Origin: Hypomesus transpacificus
Lineage: Eukaryota > Chordata > Actinopteri > Osmeriformes > Osmeridae
Assembly: GCF_021917145.1 (NCBI RefSeq)
Contig: NW_025813703.1
Coordinates: 124,001 to 188,000, forward strand
DNA: 64,000 nucleotides
Reading direction: 5' to 3'
Position 1 is the stretch's first letter; each line of letters starts with the position of its first letter. Under the pieces are notes generated by a model. It was not told the origin of the DNA. It worked only from the letters and a program-made list of their open reading frames with translations, and ran no database searches. Both the position numbers and the translations under genes were made by a program. This document shows, piece after piece, positions 1-12,485 of the stretch.

Positions 1-438
1 TGTTACCAACCCTGTTATTGTCCCGGTTACTTTCCCTCTCACTGATTCATCCCAGTTAGTTAAAGGTCTATCCCCAGTTACAGTCATTCTAACAGTGCCT
101 AGGCCACAGTAGTTGTGGATCTATTTAACATATTAATGTGCTTATTTTGGCGTCAACAACCATGGTATAGTTCTTGTGAGGGCTTGCGGGTGTTTGTGTT
201 GGAATGGGTCATGTGTGTGTATGTATTGTGTGTGCGTGTTCGTGCTTGTCTGTGCTTGTCTTATTGTGTGTGTGTGTGTGTCTGTCACAATCACTATCCA
301 TCGTTACCTGCATCATCTGGGTCCATCTCTAAGTCCTTGTCGCTGTCTGCATCTGACACCACACAGGGGCACACAACATACTGTTACAAGAGTGACATGA
401 CAGTGACCAGATTCTGATAGTGCTTATGTAAAAGGGGA

Positions 439-3400
439 TCATTGACCTTTCCCTTGTGAATCAGCGTCCTCCTCAACCTCTGACTCTGAAACACAAAAGC
501 AACATCGCAACATCATGTTAGTGATGTCAGAATCTTGACAGAGTGATGTCAGGATGTGTCGTGTCAGCTCCTTGACGCGATGTAACTGTTTACATTCGGA
601 TATTAGTGGTGTGTATATAACGGTGGTGTGTGTAACTACCCTCAGACGAATCATCCGAGTCTGTTTCAGCGGCATCTTCATCTTCAACACTGTCACTGGC
701 AGCTGGATCTGATGGGTGCAACAGAACAAAGTGTTAGACAGGTGAGGGTTAGACAGGTGAGGTCAGACAGGTGAGGGTTAAACAGGTGTTAGAATGATCT
801 ATCTGTCAGAAGGCAGGCCGGAAGGATGCATGACAATGAAAAGGGTTCACTTTGTTTATTGAGCGAGCTCAGATAATGTAATCAGGGAGGTCAGCATGAG
901 TGGGGCAACTGTCTCCCAGACGTCCTTATATACAGTAGCTGGACATGTTAAAACATAGAATGTACAGAATTGTTTCCTTATATGGTCTAGAATGGTCAGT
1001 ACATTGATACAGTAGAACAGGCAAACAGTTGAAAACATCGTAACTCATGTAAGTCCTGATTATACATGTTTCCTCCTCACTGTCTCCCAAGAGTCTGGGC
1101 ATATTTTCAGTCCAGGTCTATATTCGTTATGTGAGGGGCCTCACTGTATGACCTCTTGACCTTAGGAAGACACAAGCTTCATGTATAAAGAAACTCTGTA
1201 TATCAACAGGTGAGGGTTAGACAGGTGAGGGTTAGACAGATGAGGGTTAGACAAGTGAAGAGACAGGTGAGGGTTAGACAGGTGAGGGTTAGACGGATAG
1301 ACAGGTTAGGGTTAGACAGGTGATGGTTAGACAGGTGAGGGTTAGACAGGTGAGGGGTAGACAGATAGACAGGTGAGGGTTAAACAGATAGACAGGTGAG
1401 GGTTAGACAGATAGATAGGTGAGGGTTAGACAGTTGAGGGTTAGACAGGTGAAGAGACAGGTAAGGGTTGGACAGGATGAGGGTTAGACAGGTGAGGGTT
1501 AGACAGGTGAAGAGACAGATGAGGGTTAGACAGCTGAGGGTTAGACAGGTGAATAGACAGGTAAGGGTTGGACAGGATGAAGGTTAGACAGGCAAGGGTT
1601 AGAAAGGTGAAGAGACAGGTGAGGGTTAAACAGGTGAGGGTTAGACAGGTGAGGCTCAGACAGGTGAAAAGACAGGTGAGGGTTAGACAGATAGACAGGT
1701 GAGGGTTAGACAGGTGAACAGACAGGTGAGGTTGAGACAGGTGAAGGTTAGACAGATAGACAGGTGAGGCTTAGACAGTTGAGGGCTAGACAGGAGAAGA
1801 AACAGGTGAGGGTTGGACAGGTGGGGGTAAGACAGGTGAGGGTTACACAGGTGAAGAGACAGGTGAGGGTTAGACAGGTGAGGGTTAGACAGGTGAAGAG
1901 ACATGTGAGGGTTAGACAGGTGAGGGTTAGACAGGTAAAGAGAGAGGTGAGGGTTAGACAGGTGAGGGCTAGACAGATAGACAGGTGAGGGTTAGACAGA
2001 TAGACAGGTGAGGGTTAGACAGGTGAAGACACGGTGAGGGTTAGACAGGTGAGGGTTAGACAGTTGAGGGCTAGACAGGGGAAGAGACAGGTGAGGGTTA
2101 GACAGGTGAAGGTTAGACAGTTAGACAGGTGAGGGTTAGACAGATAGACAGGTGAGGGTTAGACAGGTGAGGGTTAGACAGGTGAAGAGACAGGTGAAGG
2201 TCAGACAGGTGAGGGTTAGACAGGTGAGGCTGTGGGCTTGTGTTGGGTTAGACAGTTAGACAGGTGAGGGTTAGACAGATAGGCAAGTGATGGTTAGATG
2301 GGTGAGGGTTAGACAGGTGAAGAGACCGGTGAGGGTTAGACAGGTGAGGGTTAGACAGTTAGACAGGTGAGGGTTAGACAGATAGACAGGTGAGGGTTAG
2401 ACAGGTGAGAGTTAGACATGTGGGGGTTTGACAGATGAGGGTTAGACAGGTGAGGGTTAGACAGATAGACAGGTGAGGGTTAGACAGGTGAAGAGACAGG
2501 TGAGGGTTAGACAGGTGAGGGTTAGACAGGTGAAGAGACAGGTGAGGGTTGGACAGGTGAGGGTTAGACAGGTGAGGGTTAGACAGGTGAGGGTTAGACA
2601 GGTGAAGAGACCGGTGAGGGTTAGACAGGTGAGGGTTAGACAATTAAACAGGAGAGGGTTAGACAGATAGACAGGTGAGGGTTAGACAGGTGAAGAGACA
2701 GGTGAAGGTAAGACAGGTGAGAGTGAGACAGGTGAGAGTTAGACAGGTGAGGCTGTGGGCTTGTGTTGGGTTAGACAGTTAGACAGGTGAGGGTTAGACA
2801 GATAGTCAGGTGAGGGTTAGACAGGTGAGAGTTAGACATGAGGGGGTTTGACAGATGAGGGTTAGACAGGTGAGGGTTAGACAGGTGAGGGTTAGACAGA
2901 TAGACAGGTGAGGGTTAGACAGGTGAAGAGACAGGTGAGGGTTAGACATGTGAGGGTTAGACAGGTGAAGAGACAGGTGAGGGTTGGACAGGTGAGGGTT
3001 AGACAGGTGAGGGTTAGACAGGTGAGGGTTAGACAGGTGAAGAGACCGGTGAGGGTTAGACAGGTGAGGGTTAGACAATTAAACAGGAGAGGGTTAGACA
3101 GATAGACAGGTGAGGGTTAGACAGGTGAAGAGACAGGTGAAGGTAAGACAGGTGAGAGTGAGACAGGTGAGAGTTAGACAGGTGAGGCTGTGGGCTTGTG
3201 TTGGGTTAGACAGTTAGACAGGTGAGGGTTAGACAGATAGTCAGGTGAGGGTTAGACAGGTGAGAGTTAGACATGAGGGGGTTTGACAGATGAGGGTTAG
3301 ACAGGTGAGGGTTAGGGCCAGTGTCCAGACCAGGATTTTGTCTGAGCTCCAGTGTTTTCCCACTGAGGAGAGAGCGTATACATTTGCGTGCGGGAAGAGA

Positions 3401-6400
3401 AAAAGCGCTGAACCTAGCCTTTTTTCAGAACGCTTTTATTGTGGCCACTCTGAGAGCTTCTCGTCAAAAATGTTTGAACTCATCTGAAAGACACTGGTGT
3501 CATCACTGGCATTCATTTTCAGGTAAATAGATGAGGATAGCTAACAAACCTAGATAGCAAACCTCGCTATATAGCGACAGGTCAATAACGCTTTTTAGAG
3601 ACAGGTTAGGGTTAGAGAGGTAAAGAGACAGGTGTAGGTGTACCTCACACAGCCTGTATCTCGTACCTGTAATATCCATTTCCAGTGGCATCCCATCTGC
3701 ATCAGCTGAATCTGTGATGGGGAACAGTGAATGCTTGCTAGTTAGCGTAGCCTAGCATCACCAAGCCATGGACCTCTTCTGTCTTTAGTGAAGCCACAAT
3801 AGAACTCCATCTAGCATGTCTGATAAAGGCTGTCGACTGTGTGTGTCTGTGTTAACGCAGAAGGATGCAGCTATCACCTGCAGCATCTAGAAGGTCTGGC
3901 AGACCGGTCATCTCCATGCTTTCTCCATCTGAAGTATAAGCACAGGGGGATCAGGACAAGATACCACAGGACAAGATTGGACAGGACAAGATAGGACAGG
4001 ACAAGATTGGACACAGGACAAGATAGGACAGGACAAGATAGGACAGGACGAAATACCACAGGACAAGACACTACAGGACAACACAAGCCCACAGCCTCTC
4101 TTATCAAGTGTTCCAGACGAAGTTCGGTCACCACGCTTCCAAGACTGATTCAAATGCTTTATCTCAGCAGCTTGGAGATGCTGGGTTCAGAGCTCCTGGG
4201 CAATGGTACAGAAACAGACTGATGTCTTAGAGGAGGGGCGAGAGAGGGGCAAGAGAGGGGCGAGAGAGGGGCGAGAGAGGGCAGACTCACTATTGGTGTC
4301 TGTGGATATACCCAGGCTGATGGGGTCTGGGGGGTGCAGAACAGGGGATCAGAGGGGAGACTAGATGTTAGGTACACTTTCATAGAACAACACCATAACT
4401 TCCTGGTGATAGGTGGAAGAGATGTTAGGGCCAGCTGACCATGGACATACTATGTTCTGCATGCCTGCCTGGTGTATGGTATATATATGGAATAAATGGT
4501 ATTCCAATGTTAACATAACAGTGTGACACAGATGCACACTATATCTCTCTCTCTCTCTCTCTATCACACACACACACACACAAATACATACACAACACAA
4601 ATTTTCTCTATTTTAAACACACACGTTCCAGGGAAAACTTCTGGAATTTAGTTTCAGCTTATTTTCTATTTTCTGTTCCTGTTTCCTTAAGGGTCAGATT
4701 TCAGAGATTTGAGTTATCTTTCAGAACTTTGATTTACCGTGTTCCTAAGAATGTATTTCCTGCTTCCTTGACAGTGATAAGGGTTAGGGTCTGGGTGGCT
4801 GATATGCAGGAAGGTGGAAAGGTGGCAGACAGACAGATAAGTAGACAAGCAGGCCACCAGGCCCCCAAAAAACTGGTGGGCAAGTAGAAAATCGGACAGG
4901 AAGATAGACTGAAAGAGAGATAGAAAGCAGGCAGGCATGCAGGCAGACATTTGCTGTACCTGTCCCCTGGTCTGCAAAGTCATCTCCACCAGTTGGTCCT
5001 GTACAGAGCAGTGTGTTAGTTACTTTCCAATCTGATACTAGTGCTAATGGACAGCAGCTTAGCATTGTGTACATGGTGATTTTCAGAGAGGTAAAACTGT
5101 AAGGTTTTATTGTCTGTGGGACTGTAGAGCCATGCAGTTTGTATGGATAACTATAGCAGAGAGGTAGACCAAACCTTCAGCATTTCCTCCTGCTGCAAGG
5201 CCAGTTGGGTTTGCACTATCAACAGGACCTGACAAGAAAACACAGAAGCTTTAGTTAGCTGGGTAAATTCTTAAACCAACCAAATCATCTCCGAACATAT
5301 CCTGTAAAGTGATCCATGAATAGAATATTTGGCATTTCCTGGACACGTTGACAGTTTCCAGAGCAGTTTGTCATAATGTGTGATACTCACCATTCAGGTA
5401 CTCCAGCAAGGCTGCAGCTCTCTCTGCAACACAGAGGAACGTCATCAGTTTAGAATACTTCTAGAATGCTAATTACTTTTAGAACAGTAGACAGTTCTTC
5501 ATCTACAATATCAGTGATTTTAGAATGCTACTGGGACTTGGTATCAGTATGTTGCCACAGTGTGTCTTTGAGTCAGTTGTCTAGTGACTAAGGGGTTAAA
5601 TTAGTAGCGTGTGCTGATCTGTGGGCAACTCTGAAGCCCTCCGTGAGGTGGATGGTAAAAAGAACTACACAAACACTATTTGACTTGACTTGATTTGGTT
5701 TGACATGTGTTTTGCCAGTTGTGCTGATTGTGCTGAATGTGAAGACGAGCACATGTCCACTTTACCGTCGTTGTCTTTTTCACCTGTGGGAGAGACGCAG
5801 AGCATGGCTGGTGAGCAGGAGGGGAACACAGGGCTATTGTCCCTGGCAGAGGAAGCTGGCGTCTCATTACGTCGCTTTTGTGGCCAGCAAGACGACTCCC
5901 ATTGTCATGGAGACCAGCTCACCAGTTATAAAGCATTTTAACATGAATTCTAATCTGGAAATGTTGGACGATTTCACAAATGGAATACCAGTACATTATA
6001 CACATTATAGAAATATATATCTTGTATAACCGTCTTTTATATTGGGGGGAAAAAAAACAAAAAAACCACACCAAACTCACACTGTACCAAACATTCAGAT
6101 ATTAGTGAGATTCCTGTGTGGGTAAAATGTCTGCTTACCAGTGATGGGGAAGGTGAAGGACACAGTAACAAATGCCCAGAGCAGGGGTAAAAACACAGTT
6201 CTGGGAAGACACAAAATCATTCAGACCACAGTCTTAGAGCCCCAACTTATCCAAATAGTTACTGGATCTTTCAAATGTCCCATTTAGCTCTCTAACAAGG
6301 CCCACACCTGCTAGAGAGGAGCTCTGCTCTGTACTGAGCACTGAGAGACTTCATCCAGAATCAGCTTCTCACACACAATGGCCCTGTGACCCCTAGGACT

Positions 6401-6720
6401 AGATACACTAACCTCAACACAAACCCTAACCCTAAATAGATACATTCTAACCCTAGATAGATACACCCTAATGTTAACCATCCATCTCAAGTACTACGGA
6501 ACATGCTAGCAAAGAGCGCAATAAAGAGTAAAACCTGTAACAAACATGTCTGTGTACAGACATATCTTGTGTGGCATTTCAATATGCAGTCAATGTGCAG
6601 TTCTTCTCACTGTGACTAACAAAACCTTGCTGGAATCTACGGTTTCATGAGAAACGTGAATATGTGAATCTGTTCAGCGTGTTTATGCAAAGAGAAAATC
6701 TCATCTTACCGTGACAGCAT
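439..6720 (-). CDS. stm: Starmaker-like small secreted acidic protein, 11 coding exons, 154 aa
   Basis: Exons (minus, 5' to 3'): 6720-6710, 6200-6139, 5783-5766, 5423-5391, 5228-5175, 4998-4960, 4326-4291, 3928-3878, 3711-3667, 708-640, 485-439. The joined frame is open for 154 codons and ends in TGA. The signal peptide starts MLSRTVFLPLLWAFVTVS, which closely resembles my memory of zebrafish Starmaker, the otolith matrix protein. After it come short acidic/Gly-rich modules, then an Asp/Glu/Ser-rich tail (for example SVEDEDAAETDSDDSSE). The first intron is phase 2 and all later ones are phase 1, so each exon is a whole number of codons and can be skipped without a frameshift. Zebrafish Stm is several times longer because of internal repeats that are absent here. 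The likely role is extracellular, calcium-carbonate or calcium-phosphate binding. The 5.2 kb exon used GTTTGG as donor (at 5174), which is unusual. Paralogue of the gene at 12486-15870. Exon joins are inferred. Confidence 0.72.
720..3320. repeat. 15-bp minisatellite (GACAGGTGAGGGTTA) with a ~435-bp higher-order repeat
   Basis: The unit GACAGGTGAGGGTTA and variants (GACAGATA, GTGAAGA, GTTAGACAGTT) fill about 1200-3310, with outlying copies at 725-790 and 3600-3640. A higher-order block containing GAGTTAGACATG...GGGTTTGACAGATG recurs at 2411, 2831 and 3266 (offsets 420 and 435 bp). A GGCTGTGGGCTTGTG marker recurs at 2228, 2751 and 3186. Near-identical 435-bp copies indicate recent segmental duplication inside the array. 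The array lies in the intron between the ninth and tenth coding exons of the starmaker-like gene. Long open frames in it on either strand are repeat artefacts. Confidence 0.95.
3435..3483 (-). other. Possible alternative terminal exon of the starmaker-like gene
   Basis: The minus strand has a TTTCAG acceptor ending at 3484. A phase-1 continuation then adds only DEFKHF before TGA at 3466-3464, and AATAAA follows at 3440-3435. Used instead of the 708-640 and 485-439 exons, it would give a form lacking the acidic tail. The frame, acceptor and poly(A) signal agree, but the exon is tiny and could be chance. Confidence 0.3.
3955..4085. repeat. Short GGACA(A/G)GATA tandem repeat
   Basis: ACAGGACAAGAT(A/T)GG-type units of 10-15 bp repeat about ten times. 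The array lies in the intron just upstream (in minus orientation) of the 3928-3878 exon of the starmaker-like gene. It forms spurious ORFs on both strands. Confidence 0.8.
4228..4282. repeat. GAGAGGGGC tandem repeat
   Basis: About five copies of an 11-12 bp purine-rich unit (GAGAGGGGCGA) lie immediately downstream (minus sense) of the exon at 4326-4291. Confidence 0.75.
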
Positions 6721-6802
6721 TGTGTCAGGTTATGAAGCGCGGTGACACTCAGTCTGTCTGGTGTCCTGTGGGTCTGAAGTCAGGCTGGAGGAACGGCAAG
6801 GG

Positions 6803-6810
6803 TTTAAATA
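6803..6810 (-). promoter_or_regulatory. TATA box of the starmaker-like gene
   Basis: The minus strand reads TATTTAAA about 85 bp upstream of the ATG at 6720. It is the only clear TATA-like element there and fits a TSS near 6775. Confidence 0.5.
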
Positions 6811-9730
6811 GTTTCAACCCTCCCTCTACTGGGTAGGCAGAGACACTCTTGGGTGGAGGGGGGCAGAGCCACACGGGGGGGGGGGGGGGGGGAGAAGGGG
6901 GCAGGGACCTGCTCCTCCACAACTATATGACCACAATCTGGACAGAGCTCTATATCAGCACGAACGCTGAAGTATTACCAACAACTTACAACTTCACCAC
7001 CATTCTCGTATTACAACGTTGTGACAGTTTTGCTGTTCGGTAGCTGGAATGTTCTTGAGGAGAATCAGGAAGTTCGAACCTGGTATGTGGTTGTGCAGGA
7101 ACCCTAGTGTTTGATTCCAGGAAGTGACTCACACAATGATCTTCTAGCACAAAAAAACACACACAAAGGAGATGTCTGTACACACCTGCACACACAGGGC
7201 ATTGGATTCAAGGCTTAATGACAAAGGCAGCTGTTGAACAGTGACCGAAGCACGCTTTGTGAAGTCAAACCCTGCTTGTTCACTGACGTTGATGAGTCTA
7301 GGACCCAGCTAGCAAAGGGACCTGTGCACGAAGTGTACATAGCCACCTGTAAACTCTGGTCACATGGTCACCTGGAACGGGTGTGACTCAGGAGAGGCTT
7401 GGTGACACAGCTCAGTCTGTTGGAGGGCAGTGAAGTAAAAACTAGTCTTTAACAAATCACAGTAACCCAAACCCTTTGTGGCCTCATGTCAAAATCAACA
7501 GTCGCTTATGACGAGTCATCGTTTAGCATTTTGCTGTGTCTTGAACAACTGGCTCAACGAGTTCCTGCCTTATCTTATCACGGAACCTTCCTTCTGACAC
7601 CAACACCAGGGCCACAATCTTTTCATGTACAGACGTACTATTTAGTAAGCTGAAAACATTAAGAATCTCCTTATTCCCATACTACCGTACTACAACTGTT
7701 GAGACAACAGTACAAAAGTGGATCATTCCAAACCTGTCTGCGTCAGCTGAAGGTGCAATAATATGACGAAGTAGCGTGTCCCAAAATAGTAACATTAACC
7801 TACAACAGTATATATTTGGTAAGGGCAGGTCTTATCTACTAAATGTCAAAAGTATGTGGTTCAGGACAGAACCATATTTACTCCAGGGTTGGGGTCGCCC
7901 CAGAAGCGAAACAGAGCTCATACAACAAAGCTTTCCACAGCAACACAGAGCAAGCTCCAATCCGTCTCGTTCCAGGTTCTGGAAACCCCCGTTGTCTTCA
8001 GAACAGTGACGCTGTTACTAGGAGCCTGGAAGTTCACCCTGACTCTCTCCCACACACTTCATCTGGGTAGGACTCTGAAAGGCCTGCCTGGCATTCTCAA
8101 ACCAGATACATTCATATCAAATGTCAATCTCATTAGTGTAGAACCGGGAATCTGGAGAGTTTCCGAATGGAGCTGTGCTACCTTGTGGGGTCTGTTTGTT
8201 TGAGCGGTAACGTAAGCAGCGTTACCTCGGGAGAACATTGGGGGGGCCGAAGAGGTTTCTTTCAGACTGACTGCTTCCCTCCTATCGCGCTGGATGAGGT
8301 GAAAGGTCACCGTGAAAGGATGAAGCATTAACGTTGTACAGATTGTTTAAAGGTTGGAAGGCTGTGGTAATGATGATTAAAAAAAAAGCTCGACACGTTC
8401 ATGGTTGTGTTGTCTTCATGCCACATCTTTCACGTCTCAAGATTTTCAATTGGGACTCTTTGAAAACCAATACTAAATAACAAATAACCCTCATTTTGTC
8501 TTTCAGTCCAAAATATAGCCTTACCTGTTTGCCAGAACTTGATAGCTTAAACCCACTGACCCGTTTCAGTGGGAGATCCCCGAACCAGAGATTTAGATAA
8601 AGATCAGCATTTGATCTTTGCCTTCATAGCGGGCCCCAAGCTGGCCTCGTTGTGTGTGTGCAGTGGAACAGTGAGGGCTTTAGCAGGTGTGAAAACGGAG
8701 GTTCAGGTTCTTTCTGCAAACGTTCACACCCTCTGACGTCAGGATAACGTCCCACTGAACTGGAAATGCTTCCAGGTTCGCTTTAAAGGTACAATATTTG
8801 TTTTACATTCGTATTAGTTCACACAACATGAATATAAGAACACGCAACATAAGAGTTATTTTACAACGAAGACATCTCAGTGTAAGTGGAAAGTACATTT
8901 CATTTTGTTTTGGAGTGGCCCGTTGCTTTCCAACCAGTTATGTTCCAGCATTCCTGTTCCAGCCAATCATCTTCGGCGAGGAAGGTCTTCCTCCTCGGCT
9001 TGTTTTGTGAAACCAGCGTTCCCATATCAATATTTATTTCCCACCCACGCGAACCACTCATCCAAATAATTTCACTTAAAGCAGCAGTGAGTTTCATCAT
9101 GAAGTTGGAGTCTGAGGCCGTTCCAGAGTTAGCTAACTTTAACCCTGCTGCTGAAGTGTGGCCAAGCCCCTGCTGTCTGAGGTAATTGCTACACGTTGGC
9201 CAACTCTATCCTTGCTATATGGGCTAGCGACAGTGTTAGCTAACTCTATAACCTGGGGCGAGTGGTTGAAAGTAGCTAGTAAGAATGTAGCTTCCAACTT
9301 TGTCAACAGCCACACAGAACGTTGGGCTTCTGATCAGCAGAGCGCATCGTCGCTGCACGTTTGAATGCCCCATAACCACAGCTGTGTGAGGAGAGAGGAC
9401 TGCTGCTCATTGGTCAGGGAGGACCCGCCTCCCCACGGCCCTGCTTGCCATAAACCATCATTCTGTGATGCTCTACTGAGATCAGACGTTTCCATGCCAA
9501 CATGACAACAGAAGGATGGAGTGAGGAGTGCATGTCTGCCTCCTTTTTCTCACCATCTTCCCTACTCACTTCTCACTAACCCTAACCCTGCTGTGAGGCC
9601 TAGGGCTAGGGACAGGGGTTGGGTAAGATGTGGGACAAGGTCTGAACACCACATTGGTGTCCAGTGTGTATGGCCAGAAGAACCTCCACATCATATGGCA
9701 AAGGAAAAGTTGGCAGAACAAGACAGGACA

Positions 9731-10240
9731 AGACAACAAAGGGCTGAGGTAGGGGTGAGGTTAGGGCTGAGGTAGGGGTGGGGTTAGGGCTGAGGTAGGG
9801 GTGGGGTTAGGGCTGATGTAGGGGTGGGGTTAGGGCTGAGGTAGGGATGGGGTTAGGGCTGAGGTAGGGGTGGGGTTAGGGCTGAGGTAGGGGTGAGGTT
9901 GGGGCTGAGGTAGGGATGGGGTTAGGGTTAGGGCTGAGGTAGGGGTGGGGTTAGGGCTGAGGTAGGGGTGGGGTTAGGGCTGAGGTAGGGATGGGGTTAG
10001 GGTTAGGGCTGAGGTAGGGGTGGGGTTAGGGCTGAGGTAGGGATGGGGTTAGGGTTAGGGCTGAGGTAGGGGTGGGGTTAGGGTTAGGGCTGAGGTAGGG
10101 GTGGGGTTAGGGCTGAGGTAGGGATGGGGTTAGGGTTAGGGCTGAGGTAGGGGTGGGGTTAGGGCTGAGGTAGGGGTGGGGTTAGGGCTGAGGTAGGGGT
10201 GGGGTTAGGGCTGAAGTAGGGGTGGGGTTAGGGGTCTAGA
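9731..10240. repeat. 23-bp G-rich minisatellite (TTAGGGCTGAGGTAGGGGTGGGG)
   Basis: About 20 tandem copies of a 23-bp unit, with insertions of an extra GGGTTA hexamer in some copies. The four GGG runs per unit make G-quadruplex formation on the plus strand likely. It lies in the spacer between the two acidic-protein genes. Confidence 0.93.
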
Positions 10241-11459
10241 AGGGTGTTGGGTTAAGTTTAGGCAGGGGGGTGGGGTCAGAGCTAGGGTCAGAGAACAGTG
10301 TGCAGTGGCTGGGTTTGAGTTGGCATTAGGGCTGAAGTACTACCTGATTGAACTGTGGTTCCTGGGATGCTTCATGTCTGTAGTTGATCATAAGGACACA
10401 GCAGGGACAGCATGGAGGAACAGCCCACCTTCCAGACAGGTGGAACAACTCCCCCAGCTCCATGGTGTCTGCACTGGGGTTATATGAGGACAGAGGCTGG
10501 AGGACAGAGCACGATAAATCTAGATGACTCATGACTCAGTCCAGACGCCCGGCCAAACTCTCTCCATTGATCTGGGCTGTGTTCTTCTCAGGAGGAAGGG
10601 AATGCATGCAAACTGCTGCTAATGAGCCTGGGGAGCAGGGGGGGAACCGGCCCGGAACCTGGAGTGTGAGAGGCCAGGAGGCCGGGGGGTGTTGGAGGCC
10701 AGCGTGTTGGAGGCTGGCGAGGCGAGGGGCTTTGAGGGCGGAGGGGCTTAAAGGCTAAAGAGGCTAGGGAGTCGGAGGCTTGAGTGGCTGGGGTATCCAG
10801 GGAGGAGAGGCCAACAAAGGCCTTTACTTAGGGACCTGATTCTAAAGGCATACTCTCGCCCCTTTTAAATGTAGCTCAAGATTGTGAGCAGATACTATAG
10901 GTGCTCTGGGCTTCTCCTCTCAGGTCACCCATGTCTCCAGCAGATGGGAGTGAGAGAGAGGACGTTAGCCCCAACCCTAACCCTGGATACTGCTGCTTCA
11001 CAGGGACTGGCCGGGAACGCGACACCCGGACTTAGTCAACCATAAAAGGTCATCGAATCTGGACGATTCGGGCTAAGCGTTATTTTGTTCTGACTCTTTG
11101 TGTGTGTGTGTGTGTGTGTGTGTGTTTGTGTGTGTAAGAGCATGGCTTATGGGTAAGTCATTCTTTAGCTCTTTAACCTTCTAGGGAAATAGAGCAGCCA
11201 TGCTCCTGGGAAGGGGCACATGTGTCCATGGAGGGTGCCCCAGCCTTAGAGCCTCTCCATCACCCAGACTGGGCCTACATCTGACCCCTGCCTGGATCAA
11301 TAACACCTGGTTTCTGATCCACCTACAGATCTGTAACTCTCGGGTTCTCATCCGCCTGCAACTGCTTCCTGCAACTTCTAGATCTTAATCACATGTTCTC
11401 ATTTTGTTTAGGAGTCGATTTAAAAACGAGTAGGCCAGGTGTAACTTTGCTGAGAGAAG

Positions 11460-11465
11460 TTTATT
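11460..11465 (-). terminator. Poly(A) signal for the upstream acidic-protein gene
   Basis: AATAAA on the minus strand about 1.02 kb after the stop codon at 12486. This is the first canonical hexamer I found downstream, which implies a 3' UTR of about 1 kb. Confidence 0.4.
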
Positions 11466-12485
11466 CAGGAAGTTAAGACAGAGAGGTTAATATATTCACA
11501 TGTTTGGATGTTCGTCCCAAAATGTTTATACATATGTTAAATACGGTGTGTATAAAAATGACCATTAGAAATAAAAAGAGACACTTTTGATTTGAACACT
11601 GACTGTGTCTCAAGACAAGAGTGATGTTATAGAGACTAGCTACTACAAGCTATAACACGGGTGAGTAAGGGTCTTCAGAGGGACAGCACCAGTATCGCCA
11701 GTCTGACATTCTGACATTTGTTTAGCGCTTGCCTGTAAAGGATGAAGAAAAATAGATCATCAATTCAAGATTTGTTTCGTAGCCCATTATAACTAAAGCG
11801 GGTTGTCGCTGTTCTATAGTTGCCCATGTGTAGCTAGCCTTTAATCCCACAGCGCCACCCGCTGGTTAATGGCTGTTATAGCAGGAGGGTGCCCCCCAGA
11901 TCAGTGCCTTCTGTGGTTGTAGTTATAGACAGCCAAGCAGCCTGCAGCCCTGCAGGGGCAGAGCATGAATGTGACAGTGTAGCTAGTCAACATGGTGGCA
12001 CTACCACGCTGACCAGGCTGGTGTGGGTCTGAGATAGCAGACTGGTGTTATACCAAGGGACTAGATTACTGGCATTGTGGCTGTCTATATTACTGGTATT
12101 ATACCAGGGGTCTGTTTTACTGGTATTATAGCTGACTGTGTTTACTGGCGTTACACAAAGGGTCTATATGACTGGTGTTGTTGTATGGCTGGGCGTCTCT
12201 ATTACTGGTGTTGTGGCTGGGTGCTATAAAGTCTATATTACAGGTCTTTAGTATTCAGGCGTGAAAAATCCTGTATTAAATTTTTTGTGTTTTAAATGGC
12301 AGATTTGTTTACTTGATCTGTCTGGAATGGGTTAGGTCAGGGTTATGTTGTCTGTAAAGGCTCCACCTTTTTCCTCACCGACAGAATCTCCCCAGATTTG
12401 TCTTTTAGGACTTACGAGATAAGGATTGTTTTAGGATGAGACCAGCTAATGTGAAAGACGTCAGTCTCCGTGTGTCTGTGAGAGC

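Larger units (their letters stand above)
6725..11459. other. Intergenic spacer between the two acidic-protein genes
   Basis: I see no supported gene here. It contains a poly-G run (about 6874-6892), the 23-bp G-rich minisatellite at 9731-10240, a (GT)n tract at 11098-11135 and many short ORFs without recognisable motifs. Starmaker-type exons can be under 40 bp, so a further tiny-exon gene on the minus strand cannot be excluded by eye. Confidence 0.5.

Noticed and set aside
1683-3105. Repetitive ORFs (Ser-Asn-Pro-His-Leu and Arg-Val-Arg-Gln-Val) on both strands
   Set aside because: They are translations of the 15-bp minisatellite. A 15-bp unit stays open in several frames, and there is no start context, splice context or domain.
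1200-3300. CRISPR-like regular repeat array
   Set aside because: Units are contiguous with no unique spacers, and the host is a vertebrate. It is a minisatellite.
4361-5074. Minus-strand ORFs overlapping starmaker-like exons
   Set aside because: They run through introns in frames other than the phase-1 exon frame. Only the short 4998-4960 and 4326-4291 exons fit the joined protein.
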